Notes under the pieces: generated by a model
What the model was told of the DNA's origin: nothing
Seen by the model: the letters and a program-made list of their open reading frames with translations, nothing else
The model's database searches: none
Source: Reyranella sp.
GTDB taxonomy: Bacteria; Pseudomonadota; Alphaproteobacteria; Reyranellales; Reyranellaceae
Assembly: GCF_030651995.1 (NCBI RefSeq)
Contig: NZ_JAUSBN010000009.1
Span: 23,451-87,450 of the forward strand
DNA: 64,000 nucleotides
Direction: 5' to 3'
Shown: positions 47,168 to 56,042 of the stretch, piece after piece
Numbering within the stretch: position 1 is the first letter of the stretch
Layout: every line of letters begins with the position of its first letter
Made by a program: the position numbers and the translations under genes

Positions 47168-48247
47168 CTAGGTTTGTTCGTTGATCAGCCCGTTGATCGT
47201 CTGCAGCGCCTGGGCCCGGAACTGGCCGAGGATCATCCCTTTCCAGTCGTCGGCATCGACGAAGAAGGCGTCGCGCACCGCGCGCCTGATGTCCTTCACC
47301 AGAGGCGCGGGGGTGTCGGGATGGCCCGCCAGCCAGGCCTCGCCGCGCAGCGCGTGGCGCACGACCGGATTGGGTACCGTGCCGTATTCCAGCGTCGTCG
47401 GCGTGATCGCCGCGCCGGGGCATTCCTCCGGCGCGCAGCCCGTGATGTGCCCGATCGTGCGCGGCGAGACCGATTCGGACGCCGTGCTGACGATCAGGTC
47501 GCTGCCCCACCAGGTCTTTGCGCGTTTCGTGGTTTCCTCGGAATGGCGACCGAAGATCTTCTCGCCGTGGCCATAGGGGCCGAGGCCGGTATGGACGTCG
47601 ATCCAGGCGATGTGCCGCTTGTTCGATCCGTGAGTGCGCAGGATCGAGCGGATCGTGCCGTTGCTCCAGGCCGGCGCCATGCCGCTATAGAAGAGGCCGT
47701 CTGCATGCTTCGCCTGGGCGCTCGACACGCCGGGATCGCGCTGTCCCGCGAGGCGCGCCATCGCGGCGGTCAGGCGCTCCTCGTTGTCGGTGGAGGGCGG
47801 CCAGGTCTCCGGCACCAGCAGGTCGTGAATCTGCTCGTACACCGGGTTGTCGGGATAGGGTTGGGAGAAGTCTCCGAAGTTCCGATTGAGGTCGATATTG
47901 TCCTCGTTCGTCCGCTTCAGGTGCGAGAAGCCGTACGGATTAACTGCATGGATCAGCAGCAGCGCGATCCCGCGATCCGTGGCCCGCCTTGCCAGCTCGT
48001 CGTTCAGCAGCGCGAGCTGGCAGGCCGAGCCGGCGAAGCCTTCCGGGCCATGCGTCCCGGAACTCACGATGAACAGCTTGCTCGCACCGGCGGGCCCCAG
48101 CAGCGCCGTATCGGTGGCAATTTCCTCGCCCGCCGCGCCCTTCGACCGATGGATGTGATTGTGCACGCTGGCGCCGGCTTTGGCGGAGGCGTCGAGGAAG
48201 CGCTGGCGCGCCTCGTCGTAGTCGGCGGAAAAGAACGAAGCGCTCAT
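47168..48247 (-). CDS. DUF2817 domain protein (M14-like metallopeptidase fold)
   Basis: A 359-residue DUF2817 protein, a family related to M14 zinc carboxypeptidases. Likely zinc ligands are in SSGTHGPEGFAG (His and Glu, about residues 64-71) and WIDVHTGLGPYGHGE (His, about 210); NPYGFSHLKRTNEDNIDLNRNF is the conserved central stretch. No signal peptide, so cytoplasmic. It may hydrolyse an amide or ester of a small imported compound. Its ATG overlaps the stop of the FAD enzyme gene by four bases (ATGA), so they are coupled. Confidence 0.85.
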   Translation of the reverse strand: MSASFFSADYDEARQRFLDASAKAGASVHNHIHRSKGAAGEEIATDTALLGPAGASKLFIVSSGTHGPEGFAGSACQLALLNDELARRATDRGIALLLIHAVNPYGFSHLKRTNEDNIDLNRNFGDFSQPYPDNPVYEQIHDLLVPETWPPSTDNEERLTAAMARLAGQRDPGVSSAQAKHADGLFYSGMAPAWSNGTIRSILRTHGSNKRHIAWIDVHTGLGPYGHGEKIFGRHSEETTKRAKTWWGSDLIVSTASESVSPRTIGHITGCAPEECPGAAITPTTLEYGTVPNPVVRHALRGEAWLAGHPDTPAPLVKDIRRAVRDAFFVDADDWKGMILGQFRAQALQTINGLINEQT

Positions 48248-49569
48248 CTGATCTTTTCGTCGATGTAATCCAGGGTGCGGAAGGCGCCGCCGATCACCGG
48301 CAGGAACCAGGGCTTGCCGGAGTAGAGGGGAATGGGCGGCAGCGCCGTTCCGGCGAAGGGCACCTTGCCACGCAGGCGTCCGGCAATTGACTGGCCCATC
48401 GCGTTGCCGAGGAACGGCATCATCGACACGCCCGAGCCGTTGCAGCCCAGGACGAAGTGTAGCCCGTCGAGTTCGCCGGCATGCGGCAGCGCGTCGTAGG
48501 TGAAGGCGACGTTGCCCTGCCAGGTGTGGGTGACCTTGGTGTGGCTGAGCTGCGGAAACCGCTCGACGAGCGCCTGGTGCAGGAGTTGGGCGCGCAGTTC
48601 GCCGGGGATCTCGGTGAAGCGGGCGCGGCCGCCGAAGATCACGCGCTTCCCGTCGGGCGAGATCCGGTAATAGTGCAGCACGCGACGTGTCTCGGAGAAG
48701 GTGCGGCCCTTGGGGCAGAGTTCGCGGATCAGGTCCGCAGGCAACTCCTCGGTCGCAATGATATGGCTGGCGATCGGCACCAGCCGCCTCTGCAGCCGGG
48801 GCGTCACGCCGGACGTGTAGCCGTTGGTCGCGACGACGACGTGGCGCGCCCGGACCTCGCCCATGCTGGTGCTGACCCGCCAGCCCTCGCCGTCGCGGGC
48901 CAGGCCGGTGGCGCGGCAATGGCCCGCCAGCGTTACCGAATTGCGCCGGCGGACCGCCGCCAGCAGGCCGCCATAGAACAGGGCGGGATGCAGCTTGCCC
49001 GCCGTCTCGAAGACCATGCCGCCATGATAGAAGTCGCTGCCGATCTCCTCGCGCTGCTCCTCGCGGGTGATCAGGCGGCAGTCGGTGGCGCCGCCGTCGC
49101 GCAGCTTGGCGAAGCGCGTGCGCAGGCCTTCATAGTGCGACGCCGCGCAGGCGCCGAGGAAGCGGCCGCGCTGCTCGAGCTGGCAGTCGATCCCTTCCTG
49201 CTCGACCAGGTCGATCAGGGCGCGATAGGCGTCGATTGCCCAGCCCACCACGTCGCGCACCAGTTCGGGCGAATAGTCGAGCGTGCGGCCGGTGAAGCTC
49301 TTGCCGATCGACAGGCCGGCGCTCAGGGCGCCGCCGCTGCGCGTCGAGGCGCCGGCGCCGAATTCGTCGGCTTCCAGCACGACGCTCTGCACGCCGCCAT
49401 CGGCCAGCGCGCGAGCCGTGGCGAGGCCGGCATAGCCGCCGCCCACGACCACGACGTCGGTGCGGCCGGGCAGCGAAGGCGCGGTGATGGCTTGCGGCCG
49501 GAATGCCTCCCACCAGTAGGGTTCGTCCCTGAAGTCGCTGGAGAAGATCGACTGGTTAATCGCAGGCAT
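48244..49569 (-). CDS. FAD-dependent oxidoreductase (DAO family, PuuB-like)
   Basis: A 441-residue D-amino-acid-oxidase-fold flavoprotein. The FAD motif VVVVGGGYAGLATARAL is near residues 38-55 and is followed by EADEFGAGASTRSGG; the N-terminal SIFSSDFRDEPYWWEA resembles gamma-glutamylputrescine oxidases and related amine oxidases. It probably oxidises a secondary or primary amine to the aldehyde or imine. ATG 49569 (MPAINQSIFSS) is chosen over 49587; neither has a strong Shine-Dalgarno. It is the first gene of the leftward set and is divergent from a LysR regulator. Confidence 0.88.
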   Translation of the reverse strand: MPAINQSIFSSDFRDEPYWWEAFRPQAITAPSLPGRTDVVVVGGGYAGLATARALADGGVQSVVLEADEFGAGASTRSGGALSAGLSIGKSFTGRTLDYSPELVRDVVGWAIDAYRALIDLVEQEGIDCQLEQRGRFLGACAASHYEGLRTRFAKLRDGGATDCRLITREEQREEIGSDFYHGGMVFETAGKLHPALFYGGLLAAVRRRNSVTLAGHCRATGLARDGEGWRVSTSMGEVRARHVVVATNGYTSGVTPRLQRRLVPIASHIIATEELPADLIRELCPKGRTFSETRRVLHYYRISPDGKRVIFGGRARFTEIPGELRAQLLHQALVERFPQLSHTKVTHTWQGNVAFTYDALPHAGELDGLHFVLGCNGSGVSMMPFLGNAMGQSIAGRLRGKVPFAGTALPPIPLYSGKPWFLPVIGGAFRTLDYIDEKIR

Positions 49570-49643
49570 GAAAGGGCTCACACGCAAAAACGTTGACAGG
49601 ATGGAGTAAAAGCTTGAGCAGCGAGACGGTCAAAGTCATTGTC

Positions 49644-49662
49644 CGACGAGGTTAAGTCGTCG
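49644..49662. promoter_or_regulatory. inverted repeat between LysR and FAD enzyme genes, candidate LysR operator
   Basis: CGACGA (49644-49649) and TCGTCG (49657-49662) form a perfect dyad with a 7-base centre, lying in the 98-base divergent intergenic region, 5 bases before the LysR start codon. LysR-type regulators commonly bind such dyads between themselves and the gene set they control. No mutational or comparative support is available here. Confidence 0.4.
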
Positions 49663-49667
49663 AGGTT

Positions 49668-50564
49668 ATGATGATCACGTCGCGTCAGCTCGAAGCCTTT
49701 CGCGCCATCATGGCGCACGGCACGGTGACCGCCGCCGCGGAGCGGCTGGGCGTCTCGCAGCCCGCGGTGAGCAAGATCCTGGCGGGGCTGGAGCACGAGA
49801 TCGGCTATCCGCTGTTCACCCGCATCAAGCGCCGGCTGGCGCCGACCAGCGAGGCCCGGCTTCTCGAGCAGGAGGTGGCCCGGCTGTATCACAGTCTGGA
49901 GCGCGTGACGGAGGTCGCGCGCGAGATCCGCGAGCGCCAGATCGGCGACCTGCTGATCTATTCGACGCCGGCGCTCGGGCGCAGCGTCCTGCCGGACGTC
50001 ATGGCCACCTTCATGAAGCGCCACACCAAGGCGCACATCGTCTTCCAGGTCCGCAGCTCGACCTACATCAACCAGAAGATGATCGACCAGCAGATCGATC
50101 TCGGCTTCTCGATGATGCCGTTCGAGCATCCCGCCATGGTCACGGAGGAGCTGAGCCGGGCGGCGGCGGTCTGCGTGCTGCCGGGCGGCCATCGGCTGGC
50201 GCGGCGCAAGGTGATCCGCCCCGCCGACCTGCGCGGCGAACGCTTCCTGTCCTTCCCGCTCGACGGCCGCATGCGCCATCTGATCGACGCGGCCTTCGAG
50301 CAGGAGAGGATCGAGCGACAGTTGCAGATCGACGTCTACTCCTCCGCCGATGCCTGTGCCCTCGCCGCTCGCGGTCTTGGCGTTTCCATCGTCGAGCCCT
50401 TCACCGCCCGCGACTATGTCGGCGCCGGCATCGCCGTCGTGCCGTTCGAGCCCCGCATCCGCTATCTCTTCCGTGCGATGCGACCGCGCCATCGCAAGCC
50501 CTCGCGGCTGGCCGACGCGTTCCTCGACGCCGTGAAGGCCCATATGAAGGCCAAGGGCTGGTAG
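49668..50564 (+). CDS. LysR family transcriptional regulator
   Basis: A 298-residue LysR-type regulator. The winged helix-turn-helix is at the N-terminus (ITSRQLEAFRAIMAHGTVTA, then LGVSQPAVSKILAGLE), followed by the two-lobed effector domain from about residue 92. It is divergent from the FAD enzyme/DUF2817/binding-protein set and next to the PotABCD-amidase operon, so it may control one or both. Two adjacent ATGs (49668, 49671) are possible starts. The stop is followed at once by a perfect hairpin (50564-50584). Confidence 0.93.
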   Translation: MMITSRQLEAFRAIMAHGTVTAAAERLGVSQPAVSKILAGLEHEIGYPLFTRIKRRLAPTSEARLLEQEVARLYHSLERVTEVAREIRERQIGDLLIYSTPALGRSVLPDVMATFMKRHTKAHIVFQVRSSTYINQKMIDQQIDLGFSMMPFEHPAMVTEELSRAAAVCVLPGGHRLARRKVIRPADLRGERFLSFPLDGRMRHLIDAAFEQERIERQLQIDVYSSADACALAARGLGVSIVEPFTARDYVGAGIAVVPFEPRIRYLFRAMRPRHRKPSRLADAFLDAVKAHMKAKGW

Positions 50565-50584
50565 GGCCGAGCGACGCTCGGCCC
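50564..50584. terminator. perfect hairpin abutting the LysR stop codon
   Basis: Bases 50564-50572 pair with 50576-50584 around a GAC loop; the left arm begins with the G of the TAG stop. No T-run follows. It lies between the convergent LysR gene and the last permease gene, so it may end transcription on both strands. It closely resembles the hairpin at 25867-25885 in sequence and placement. Confidence 0.55.
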
Positions 50585-50595
50585 CGCACCGAATA

Positions 50596-51396
50596 CTAAG
50601 CCGGGTCATGGGCCACGAAGAATTCGAGGCCGATCAGCCGTTCCAGCAGCATGACCACCACCAGCGTCACCACGACGGTCGCGGTCGAGATCGCCGCCAG
50701 CACCGGCGAGGCATTCTCCTGGATGAACGCATAGATCTGGACCGGCAGGGTCGTGACCTGCGGACCTGTGAGGAACATCGTGATCGTCACCTCGTCGAAC
50801 GAGATGATGAACGAGAAGAGCAGCGCGGTGACGAGGCCGGAACGGGCCAGCGGAAGGGCGATGCCGAGCGCGATGCGGCGTTCGTCGGCGCCCAGCAGCG
50901 ACGCGGCCTCCACGATCTCGCCATCGATCCGCTGCAGGGCGACGACGATCGGCCGCCACGCGAAGGGCAGGGTGCAGACGACATGGGCGATGACGATGCC
51001 GGTCGCCGTGCCGAGATAACCCGCCATTGCGAGCACGTTCACCAGCGCCACGCCCAGCGCGGCATGCGGAAAGAAGAGCGGCGACATGACGGCCAGCTCG
51101 AAGGCGGGCAGCCAGCGCGGCCGCAGACGGTGACAGGCATAGGCGCCGGCGAAGGCGATGGCGGTGACCAGCACGGACACCACGGCCGCGATCCCGAGGC
51201 TGGTGACGAAGGCTTCGAGCCAGCGCGGATCGGTGGCGGCCTCGGCATACCAGCGCAGGCTGAGTTCGCCCGGCGGGAACCGGAGGTAGCCGGCGGCGGC
51301 GAACGACGTGGCGCCGATCACCACGATGGGCAGGGGCAGGAACAGCAGCAGCGCGAACGACGCGGCGCGGCCCAGTCTCACGACCGGGGCGTTCAT
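50596..51396 (-). CDS. ABC transporter permease (PotC-like)
   Basis: A 266-residue inner-membrane permease with about six helices. LSPLFFPHAALGVALVN-like and EAASLLGADERRIALGIALPLARSG (about residues 160-185, the EAA loop that docks on the ATPase) are typical of the PotC half of spermidine/putrescine-type importers. It overlaps the upstream permease gene by four bases (ATGA) and is the last gene of the leftward operon binding protein-ATPase-amidase-permease-permease. Confidence 0.93.
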   Translation of the reverse strand: MNAPVVRLGRAASFALLLFLPLPIVVIGATSFAAAGYLRFPPGELSLRWYAEAATDPRWLEAFVTSLGIAAVVSVLVTAIAFAGAYACHRLRPRWLPAFELAVMSPLFFPHAALGVALVNVLAMAGYLGTATGIVIAHVVCTLPFAWRPIVVALQRIDGEIVEAASLLGADERRIALGIALPLARSGLVTALLFSFIISFDEVTITMFLTGPQVTTLPVQIYAFIQENASPVLAAISTATVVVTLVVVMLLERLIGLEFFVAHDPA

Positions 51397-52232
51397 CGGT
51401 CGGCCTTCGGCACCAGGGCCGCCTCGACCGCGCGCAGGAAGGCGAGGCCCAGTCCGCTCAGCAGCAGCAGGCAGATCGCCCAGGCCGAAGCCTTGCTCAT
51501 GTTGAAGTTGTAGACGACCTCCTGATAGATCTGCGTGCCGGCCATCTTCTGGCGGATGCCGCCCAGCAGGATCGGCGTCACGATGGCGCCCATCGAGGTG
51601 AGGAAGGTGATGCCGAGGCCGGTGAAGACGCCGGGCAGCGACAGCGGCAGCACGAGGCGACGCCAGGTCTCGAAGCCGCCGGCGCCGAGCGATTCGCTCG
51701 CCTCCTCCAGGCGGTTGTCGATCTGCAGCAGGACCGAGAGCGTGGCGATCACCGAGAACGGCATCAGCACATGCGTGAGGCCGATCACCACGCCGAGATC
51801 GTTGAAGATCAGCGGCAACGGCGACTGGATGACGCCCGCCCATTTGAGCGTCTCGTTGAGGAACCCCTTGGGTCCGAGGATCACCAGCCAGCCATAGGTG
51901 CGCACGACGAGGCTGACGAGCCACGGGACCAGCACGATCACCAGCAGCAGGTTGCGCCAGCGCGGCAGGCGCCACAGGAGCCACGCGATCGGATAGGCCA
52001 GCACGGCCGCGGCGACCGCCACGATGGCGGCGATCGACACGGTGCGCAGGAAGACGTCGTGATAGTCGGGCCGGTCGAGGATCTGCCGGAAGTAGATCAG
52101 CGAGAAGCCGTCCTTGTTCCAGAAGGCATGGAAGAGGAGCAGCGCCACCGAGCCCAGGAACAGCGCGAGCACCAGCAGGGCCGGCAGCAGCAGCCAGCCG
52201 AGGCCTCGCGGGGCAGAGGTGGCGCCGCGCAT
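51393..52232 (-). CDS. ABC transporter permease (PotB-like)
   Basis: A 279-residue inner-membrane permease with about six helices. The first helix (LGWLLLPALLVLALFLGSVA) and the EASESLGAGGFETWRRLVLPLSLPG segment (EAA loop, about 180-205) place it in the PotB branch. Its ATG lies one base after the amidase stop, and its own stop overlaps the next permease start, so the genes are tightly coupled. It should form the channel with the PotC-like subunit. Confidence 0.93.
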   Translation of the reverse strand: MRGATSAPRGLGWLLLPALLVLALFLGSVALLLFHAFWNKDGFSLIYFRQILDRPDYHDVFLRTVSIAAIVAVAAAVLAYPIAWLLWRLPRWRNLLLVIVLVPWLVSLVVRTYGWLVILGPKGFLNETLKWAGVIQSPLPLIFNDLGVVIGLTHVLMPFSVIATLSVLLQIDNRLEEASESLGAGGFETWRRLVLPLSLPGVFTGLGITFLTSMGAIVTPILLGGIRQKMAGTQIYQEVVYNFNMSKASAWAICLLLLSGLGLAFLRAVEAALVPKADR

Positions 52233-52233
52233 C

Positions 52234-53679
52234 TCAGGCGCCGGCCGCGAAGCCCGGCGGGAACTCGCCCGAAGCGCCGGTCTCCGCGTCGAACGCCTGG
52301 GCGAGCTTGATGAGATGTCCCTCGCCGTACCACGGCGCCACGAAGTGAATGCCGATGGGCAGGCCCGCCGTGGAGCGGCCGAACGGGATCGAGATCGCGG
52401 GATGGCCGGTCATGTTGAACGGGATCGTGTAGGTGTACCAGGCGGAGCGGAGGTCGCCGAGCGGCTTGCCGTCGACCACCAGCGGCTCGAACTGGTTCTG
52501 GGTTGCGGGCGGCGCCGGCGTGGCGACGGTCGGCGTGAGCAGCAGGTCGCAGTCGGCGAACAGGCGCTGCACGGACTTGAAGGCGGTGGTGCGGTCGACC
52601 AGCGCGCGGCGCAGCGCCACCACGTCGATGGCATTGCCTTCGTCCAGTGTCCTGGCGAAGGACGGATCGAGCTCGCCGCGGCGGTTCTTCAGGATGTCGG
52701 CGAAGCGCTCGATCTGGTTGGCGCGCAGGATGATGCGCGCCACGTCGAGCTTCCAGTCGATCTCGCGGCCGTCCATCTCCTTGATCGTGGCGCCCTGCTT
52801 GTCGAGGAAGGCCAGCGCGGCATTGAGGCGGGCCTCGGTGTCGGGGTCGAGATAGCCGCCGGTCATGCGGCGGATGACGGTGATGCGCTTGCCGGCGATC
52901 GGATGCCCGCCAGCCTTATCGGGCCAGGCGAAGGGCTCACGGCCGATAGCCAGCGTCCACGGATCGTTGGGATGGCTGCCCGACATCGAGGCGAGGCCGG
53001 CGCCGAGATCGGCGGGATGGCGCGCCATGACGCCGAGATAGGTGAGCTGGCCGAACTGGTCGGGCGGCACTTCGTGGGGCACGCGGCCCAGCGTCGCCTT
53101 CAGCCCGTAGACTCCGCAGCAGGCGGCGGGAATGCGGCCCGAGCCCGCCCCGTCGGTCGACATGGCGATGGGACCGAGTCCCAGGGCCACCGCGACGGCG
53201 GCGCCGCCGCTCGAACCGCCGCTGGTATGCTCGCGGTTCCACGGATTGCGCGTGATGCCGTGTAGGGGACTGTCGGTCAGCACCTTGTGGCCGAACTCCG
53301 GTGTCGTGGTCTTGGCGAACAGGACGGCATCGGCGGCGCGCCACTGGGCGATGGCCTCGGCGTCGATCGACGGCACGTTGTCCTTCATCGTGACGGAGGC
53401 GAAGGCGGTGCGCAGGCCCTTGGTGAGAATGAGATCCTTGGCCGAGACCGGCACGGCGGCCAGCGCACCGACGGACCCACCGGCCTTGCGCCGCGCGTCG
53501 AGGGCGTCGGCGGCGGCGCGTGCGCCGTCCGCATCGAGCGTCGCGATCGGGTTGAAAGGCTCGGCCTTGCGGGTGCGTTCGAGCAGGCCCTCGACGATGT
53601 CGCGCGCGGCAACCTTGCCAGAGGTGAAGGCTTCCACGTGGTCTGCGACGGTGCGGCCGGCGAAATCCTGAGCGGGCAT
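52234..53679 (-). CDS. amidase (amidase signature family) within the ABC operon
   Basis: A 481-residue amidase-signature hydrolase. The triad is visible: Lys in PVSAKDLILTKG (about residue 78), cis-serine in TSGGSSGGAAV (about 153) and the nucleophile in STDGAGSGRIP (about 177). No signal peptide, so it acts on a compound after import. It sits between the ATPase and the two permease genes of a PotABCD-type operon, with gaps of ten bases and one base, which ties the transported substrate to an amide. The compound itself cannot be named. Confidence 0.93.
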   Translation of the reverse strand: MPAQDFAGRTVADHVEAFTSGKVAARDIVEGLLERTRKAEPFNPIATLDADGARAAADALDARRKAGGSVGALAAVPVSAKDLILTKGLRTAFASVTMKDNVPSIDAEAIAQWRAADAVLFAKTTTPEFGHKVLTDSPLHGITRNPWNREHTSGGSSGGAAVAVALGLGPIAMSTDGAGSGRIPAACCGVYGLKATLGRVPHEVPPDQFGQLTYLGVMARHPADLGAGLASMSGSHPNDPWTLAIGREPFAWPDKAGGHPIAGKRITVIRRMTGGYLDPDTEARLNAALAFLDKQGATIKEMDGREIDWKLDVARIILRANQIERFADILKNRRGELDPSFARTLDEGNAIDVVALRRALVDRTTAFKSVQRLFADCDLLLTPTVATPAPPATQNQFEPLVVDGKPLGDLRSAWYTYTIPFNMTGHPAISIPFGRSTAGLPIGIHFVAPWYGEGHLIKLAQAFDAETGASGEFPPGFAAGA

Positions 53680-53689
53680 GATCGTTCTT

Positions 53690-54775
53690 TCAGGTTGAGG
53701 CGAAGAGCGTGAATGTGTCGGACGGTACGAAGAGACGCGCCGTCTTTCCTTCGGCGAGTTCCGCCACGTGCGGCGTGTCGGCCATCGCCAGCGCCGTGAG
53801 CGGCCCCAGCGGCGTGTCGAGAACGGCCTTCACCGTAGGCCCGAGACGATGCAGCGCCGTGACGCGGGCTTCGATCGACAGCGCGTCCGCTTGTGCTCCT
53901 CCCAGCCGCACCGACTCAGGGCGGCAGGCGAGCTGGCAGGCGTGGCCGGCCGATGCGGTCCCGACGACGGACGCGCGGGGGACGGAGATCGCCCGTCCGG
54001 CGACGGAGACCGAGACCGACAGGGCGTCGACCGTCTCGATCCGGCCGTCCATCATGTTGATGTCGCCGACGAAGCGCGCGACGAAGGGCGAGGCGGGGCG
54101 GCGGTAGATCTCGCCAGGCGTGCCGATCTGCTGCACATGCCCGCCGTCCATCACGACGATCGTGTCGGAGAGCATCGTCGCCTCCTCCTGGTCGTGCGTG
54201 ACGAACACGAAGGTCGTGGCGAGCTGGCGCTGGATCGACTTGAGTTCCACCTGCAACTGGCGGCGAAGCTGAAGATCGAGCGCGCTCAGCGGCTCGTCGA
54301 GCAGCAGGATGGCGGGCTCCAGCGCCAGCGACCGCGCCAGCGCCACGCGCTGCTTCTGGCCGCCCGAGAGCTGGCCGATGCGCCGCCGCTCGAAGCCGGC
54401 CAGGCCCACCAGTCCCAGGAAACGAGAGACGCGGCTGGCAATCTCGGTCGCGGCGGTGCCCCGGATCCGCATCCCGTAGGCCACGTTCTCGAAAACGTCG
54501 AGATGCGGGAACAGCGCCAGGTTCTGGAACACCATGCCGAGCGGCCGACGCCGCGGCGGCACGCCCTGCATGCGCGCGCCGTCGATGGCGATGCTGCCGC
54601 GGCTGGGGTCGAGAAAGCCCGCGATCAGGCGTAGCAGGGTGGTCTTGCCGCAGCCCGAGGGGCCGAGCAGGGTGACGAAGCTGCCGCCCTCGATCGAGAG
54701 ATCCACCCCGTCCAGTACCGTCGCGGTGCCGAACTCCTTGCCGACACCGGTGATCGAGATCGATCCTCGGCTCAC
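53690..54775 (-). CDS. ABC transporter ATP-binding protein (PotA-like)
   Basis: A 361-residue ATPase: Walker A GPSGCGKTT (about 35-43), signature LSGGQKQRVALARSLA (about 135-150), Walker B ILLLDEPLSALD (about 154-165), H-loop VFVTHDQEEA, and a C-terminal TOBE domain (about 280-361). The start is GTG 54775, overlapping the binding-protein stop as GTGA; the protein then begins SRGSISITGVGKEFG. Longer readings upstream are the binding-protein gene in another frame. It energises the PotB/PotC-like permeases downstream. Confidence 0.95.
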   Translation of the reverse strand: MSRGSISITGVGKEFGTATVLDGVDLSIEGGSFVTLLGPSGCGKTTLLRLIAGFLDPSRGSIAIDGARMQGVPPRRRPLGMVFQNLALFPHLDVFENVAYGMRIRGTAATEIASRVSRFLGLVGLAGFERRRIGQLSGGQKQRVALARSLALEPAILLLDEPLSALDLQLRRQLQVELKSIQRQLATTFVFVTHDQEEATMLSDTIVVMDGGHVQQIGTPGEIYRRPASPFVARFVGDINMMDGRIETVDALSVSVSVAGRAISVPRASVVGTASAGHACQLACRPESVRLGGAQADALSIEARVTALHRLGPTVKAVLDTPLGPLTALAMADTPHVAELAEGKTARLFVPSDTFTLFAST

Positions 54776-55833
54776 TGCTTGACGCCGGACATGAGCTTCT
54801 CGGCGCGGTCGACCCGTGCCTCGTTGTGCTCGACGACGATGCGCCAGTCGGGTGAGTAGAGTGACTTCACGATCTGCTCGTAGGGCTGGCCCAGCGTCTT
54901 CTGCAGGTCCTCGGGCAGCTTGACCTTGGAGTTCATGGGCAGCCAGCCATCGAGCAGGGCGGCACGCAGCTGCGGCTCGGCGCCAGCGATGTAGTTCATC
55001 CAGACCAGCGACTTGTCCTGGTTCTTGCCGCCCTTGGGGATCACCACGACATAGGGCAGCATCAGCGCGCCCTCTTTGGGGATCACGATGCCGACATTCT
55101 TGGCGCCCTGGCGACGCAGGGCCCAGACACGCGAGGCGTAGAAGGGCACGGCCGCCACCTCGCCGCGCGTCAGCAGCGTGTTCATGTGCGCCAGCGACGT
55201 GTAGGTCGCCAGCACGCTCGGCACGATCTTCTCGAGCAGCTTGAAGCCCGGATCGATGTCCTTCTCGCTGCCGCCCATCGCCTTGGCCATGATCACCGCG
55301 TCGTAGGGCGCGAGATAGACCGGCCGGGTCAGCGACAGCTTGCCCTTCCACTTCGGGTCGGCCAGCCCCTGCCAGGAGGCGAAGTCTTCCGCCTTGGCGA
55401 GGTCGGTGTTGTAGGCGATCCCGTAGTAGGTGAAGTAGACCGGCAGCCCGACGTGGCGGCCTGCCTTGTCCCTGGTCAGGTACTTGGGATCGACGTCGGC
55501 GATCCCCGGGAGCTGCTTGTCGTCGAAGCTCTCGATCAGGCCCGCGTTGGAGAGCGCGATCGCCTCGAAATAGGTGACCAGCGCCAGACTGTACTGGCCT
55601 GCCGCCGCCGGAGAGCGAAGCGCGCCGGCCGGGTTCGGCACCTCGACCATCTTGAGGGTGGAGCCGTTGCCCGGGTTGAACTGCTTCATGAAGGCCTCGC
55701 GCCAGGTGTTGGCGCCACCGCCGCCCCACACCGCCATGGTGAGTTCCTGGGCCGAAGCACTACCCGCGCCGCTGGTCGCGCCCGCACAGGCCAGGACCGC
55801 GCCGCACATCAACGCCTTCAATCGGTTCATCAT
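54772..55833 (-). CDS. ABC transporter substrate-binding protein (PotD-like)
   Basis: A 353-residue periplasmic binding protein of the spermidine/putrescine family. The signal peptide (MMNRLKALMCGAVLACAGAT, cleavage near SASAQ) precedes LTMAVWGGGGANTWREAFMKQF and the FTYYGIAYNTDLAKAEDFASW region. It is the first gene of the operon and decides substrate specificity, which family membership alone does not settle (polyamines, opines and other amines are all known). ATG 55833 or 55830 are both possible starts. Confidence 0.93.
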   Translation of the reverse strand: MMNRLKALMCGAVLACAGATSGAGSASAQELTMAVWGGGGANTWREAFMKQFNPGNGSTLKMVEVPNPAGALRSPAAAGQYSLALVTYFEAIALSNAGLIESFDDKQLPGIADVDPKYLTRDKAGRHVGLPVYFTYYGIAYNTDLAKAEDFASWQGLADPKWKGKLSLTRPVYLAPYDAVIMAKAMGGSEKDIDPGFKLLEKIVPSVLATYTSLAHMNTLLTRGEVAAVPFYASRVWALRRQGAKNVGIVIPKEGALMLPYVVVIPKGGKNQDKSLVWMNYIAGAEPQLRAALLDGWLPMNSKVKLPEDLQKTLGQPYEQIVKSLYSPDWRIVVEHNEARVDRAEKLMSGVKQ

Positions 55834-56042
55834 CGCTGGCCCCCGCCGTTGTTGCTTCGCACCGACGTTAAACGCCTGCTGCAGGGGTCGAGAAATTCAT
55901 TCGTCCCGCCTGGTCATTCCAGGAGGTTATGAGAGGGTGGCGATGTGTGTGCTCGGCTCGGCCCCGACAGGATCCTGCCCTTCGTCGGCGCCTGGTACCG
56001 CACGCGTGATTGACCGGATCGGGTGCGGGCCTAGCCTTTCAT
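55834..56042. other. intergenic region upstream of the PotABCD-amidase operon
   Basis: No gene is visible on either strand. Being upstream of the leftward binding-protein start, it should contain the operon promoter, but I see no convincing -35/-10 pair or operator. The repeat at 56043-56138 separates it from the stop of the next gene. Confidence 0.5.

Noticed and set aside
53690..55729. A single 679-codon leftward frame that would fuse a long N-terminal region to the ABC ATPase
   Set aside because: The upstream part is the binding-protein gene read in another frame; the ATPase starts at GTG 54775 overlapping the binding-protein stop.
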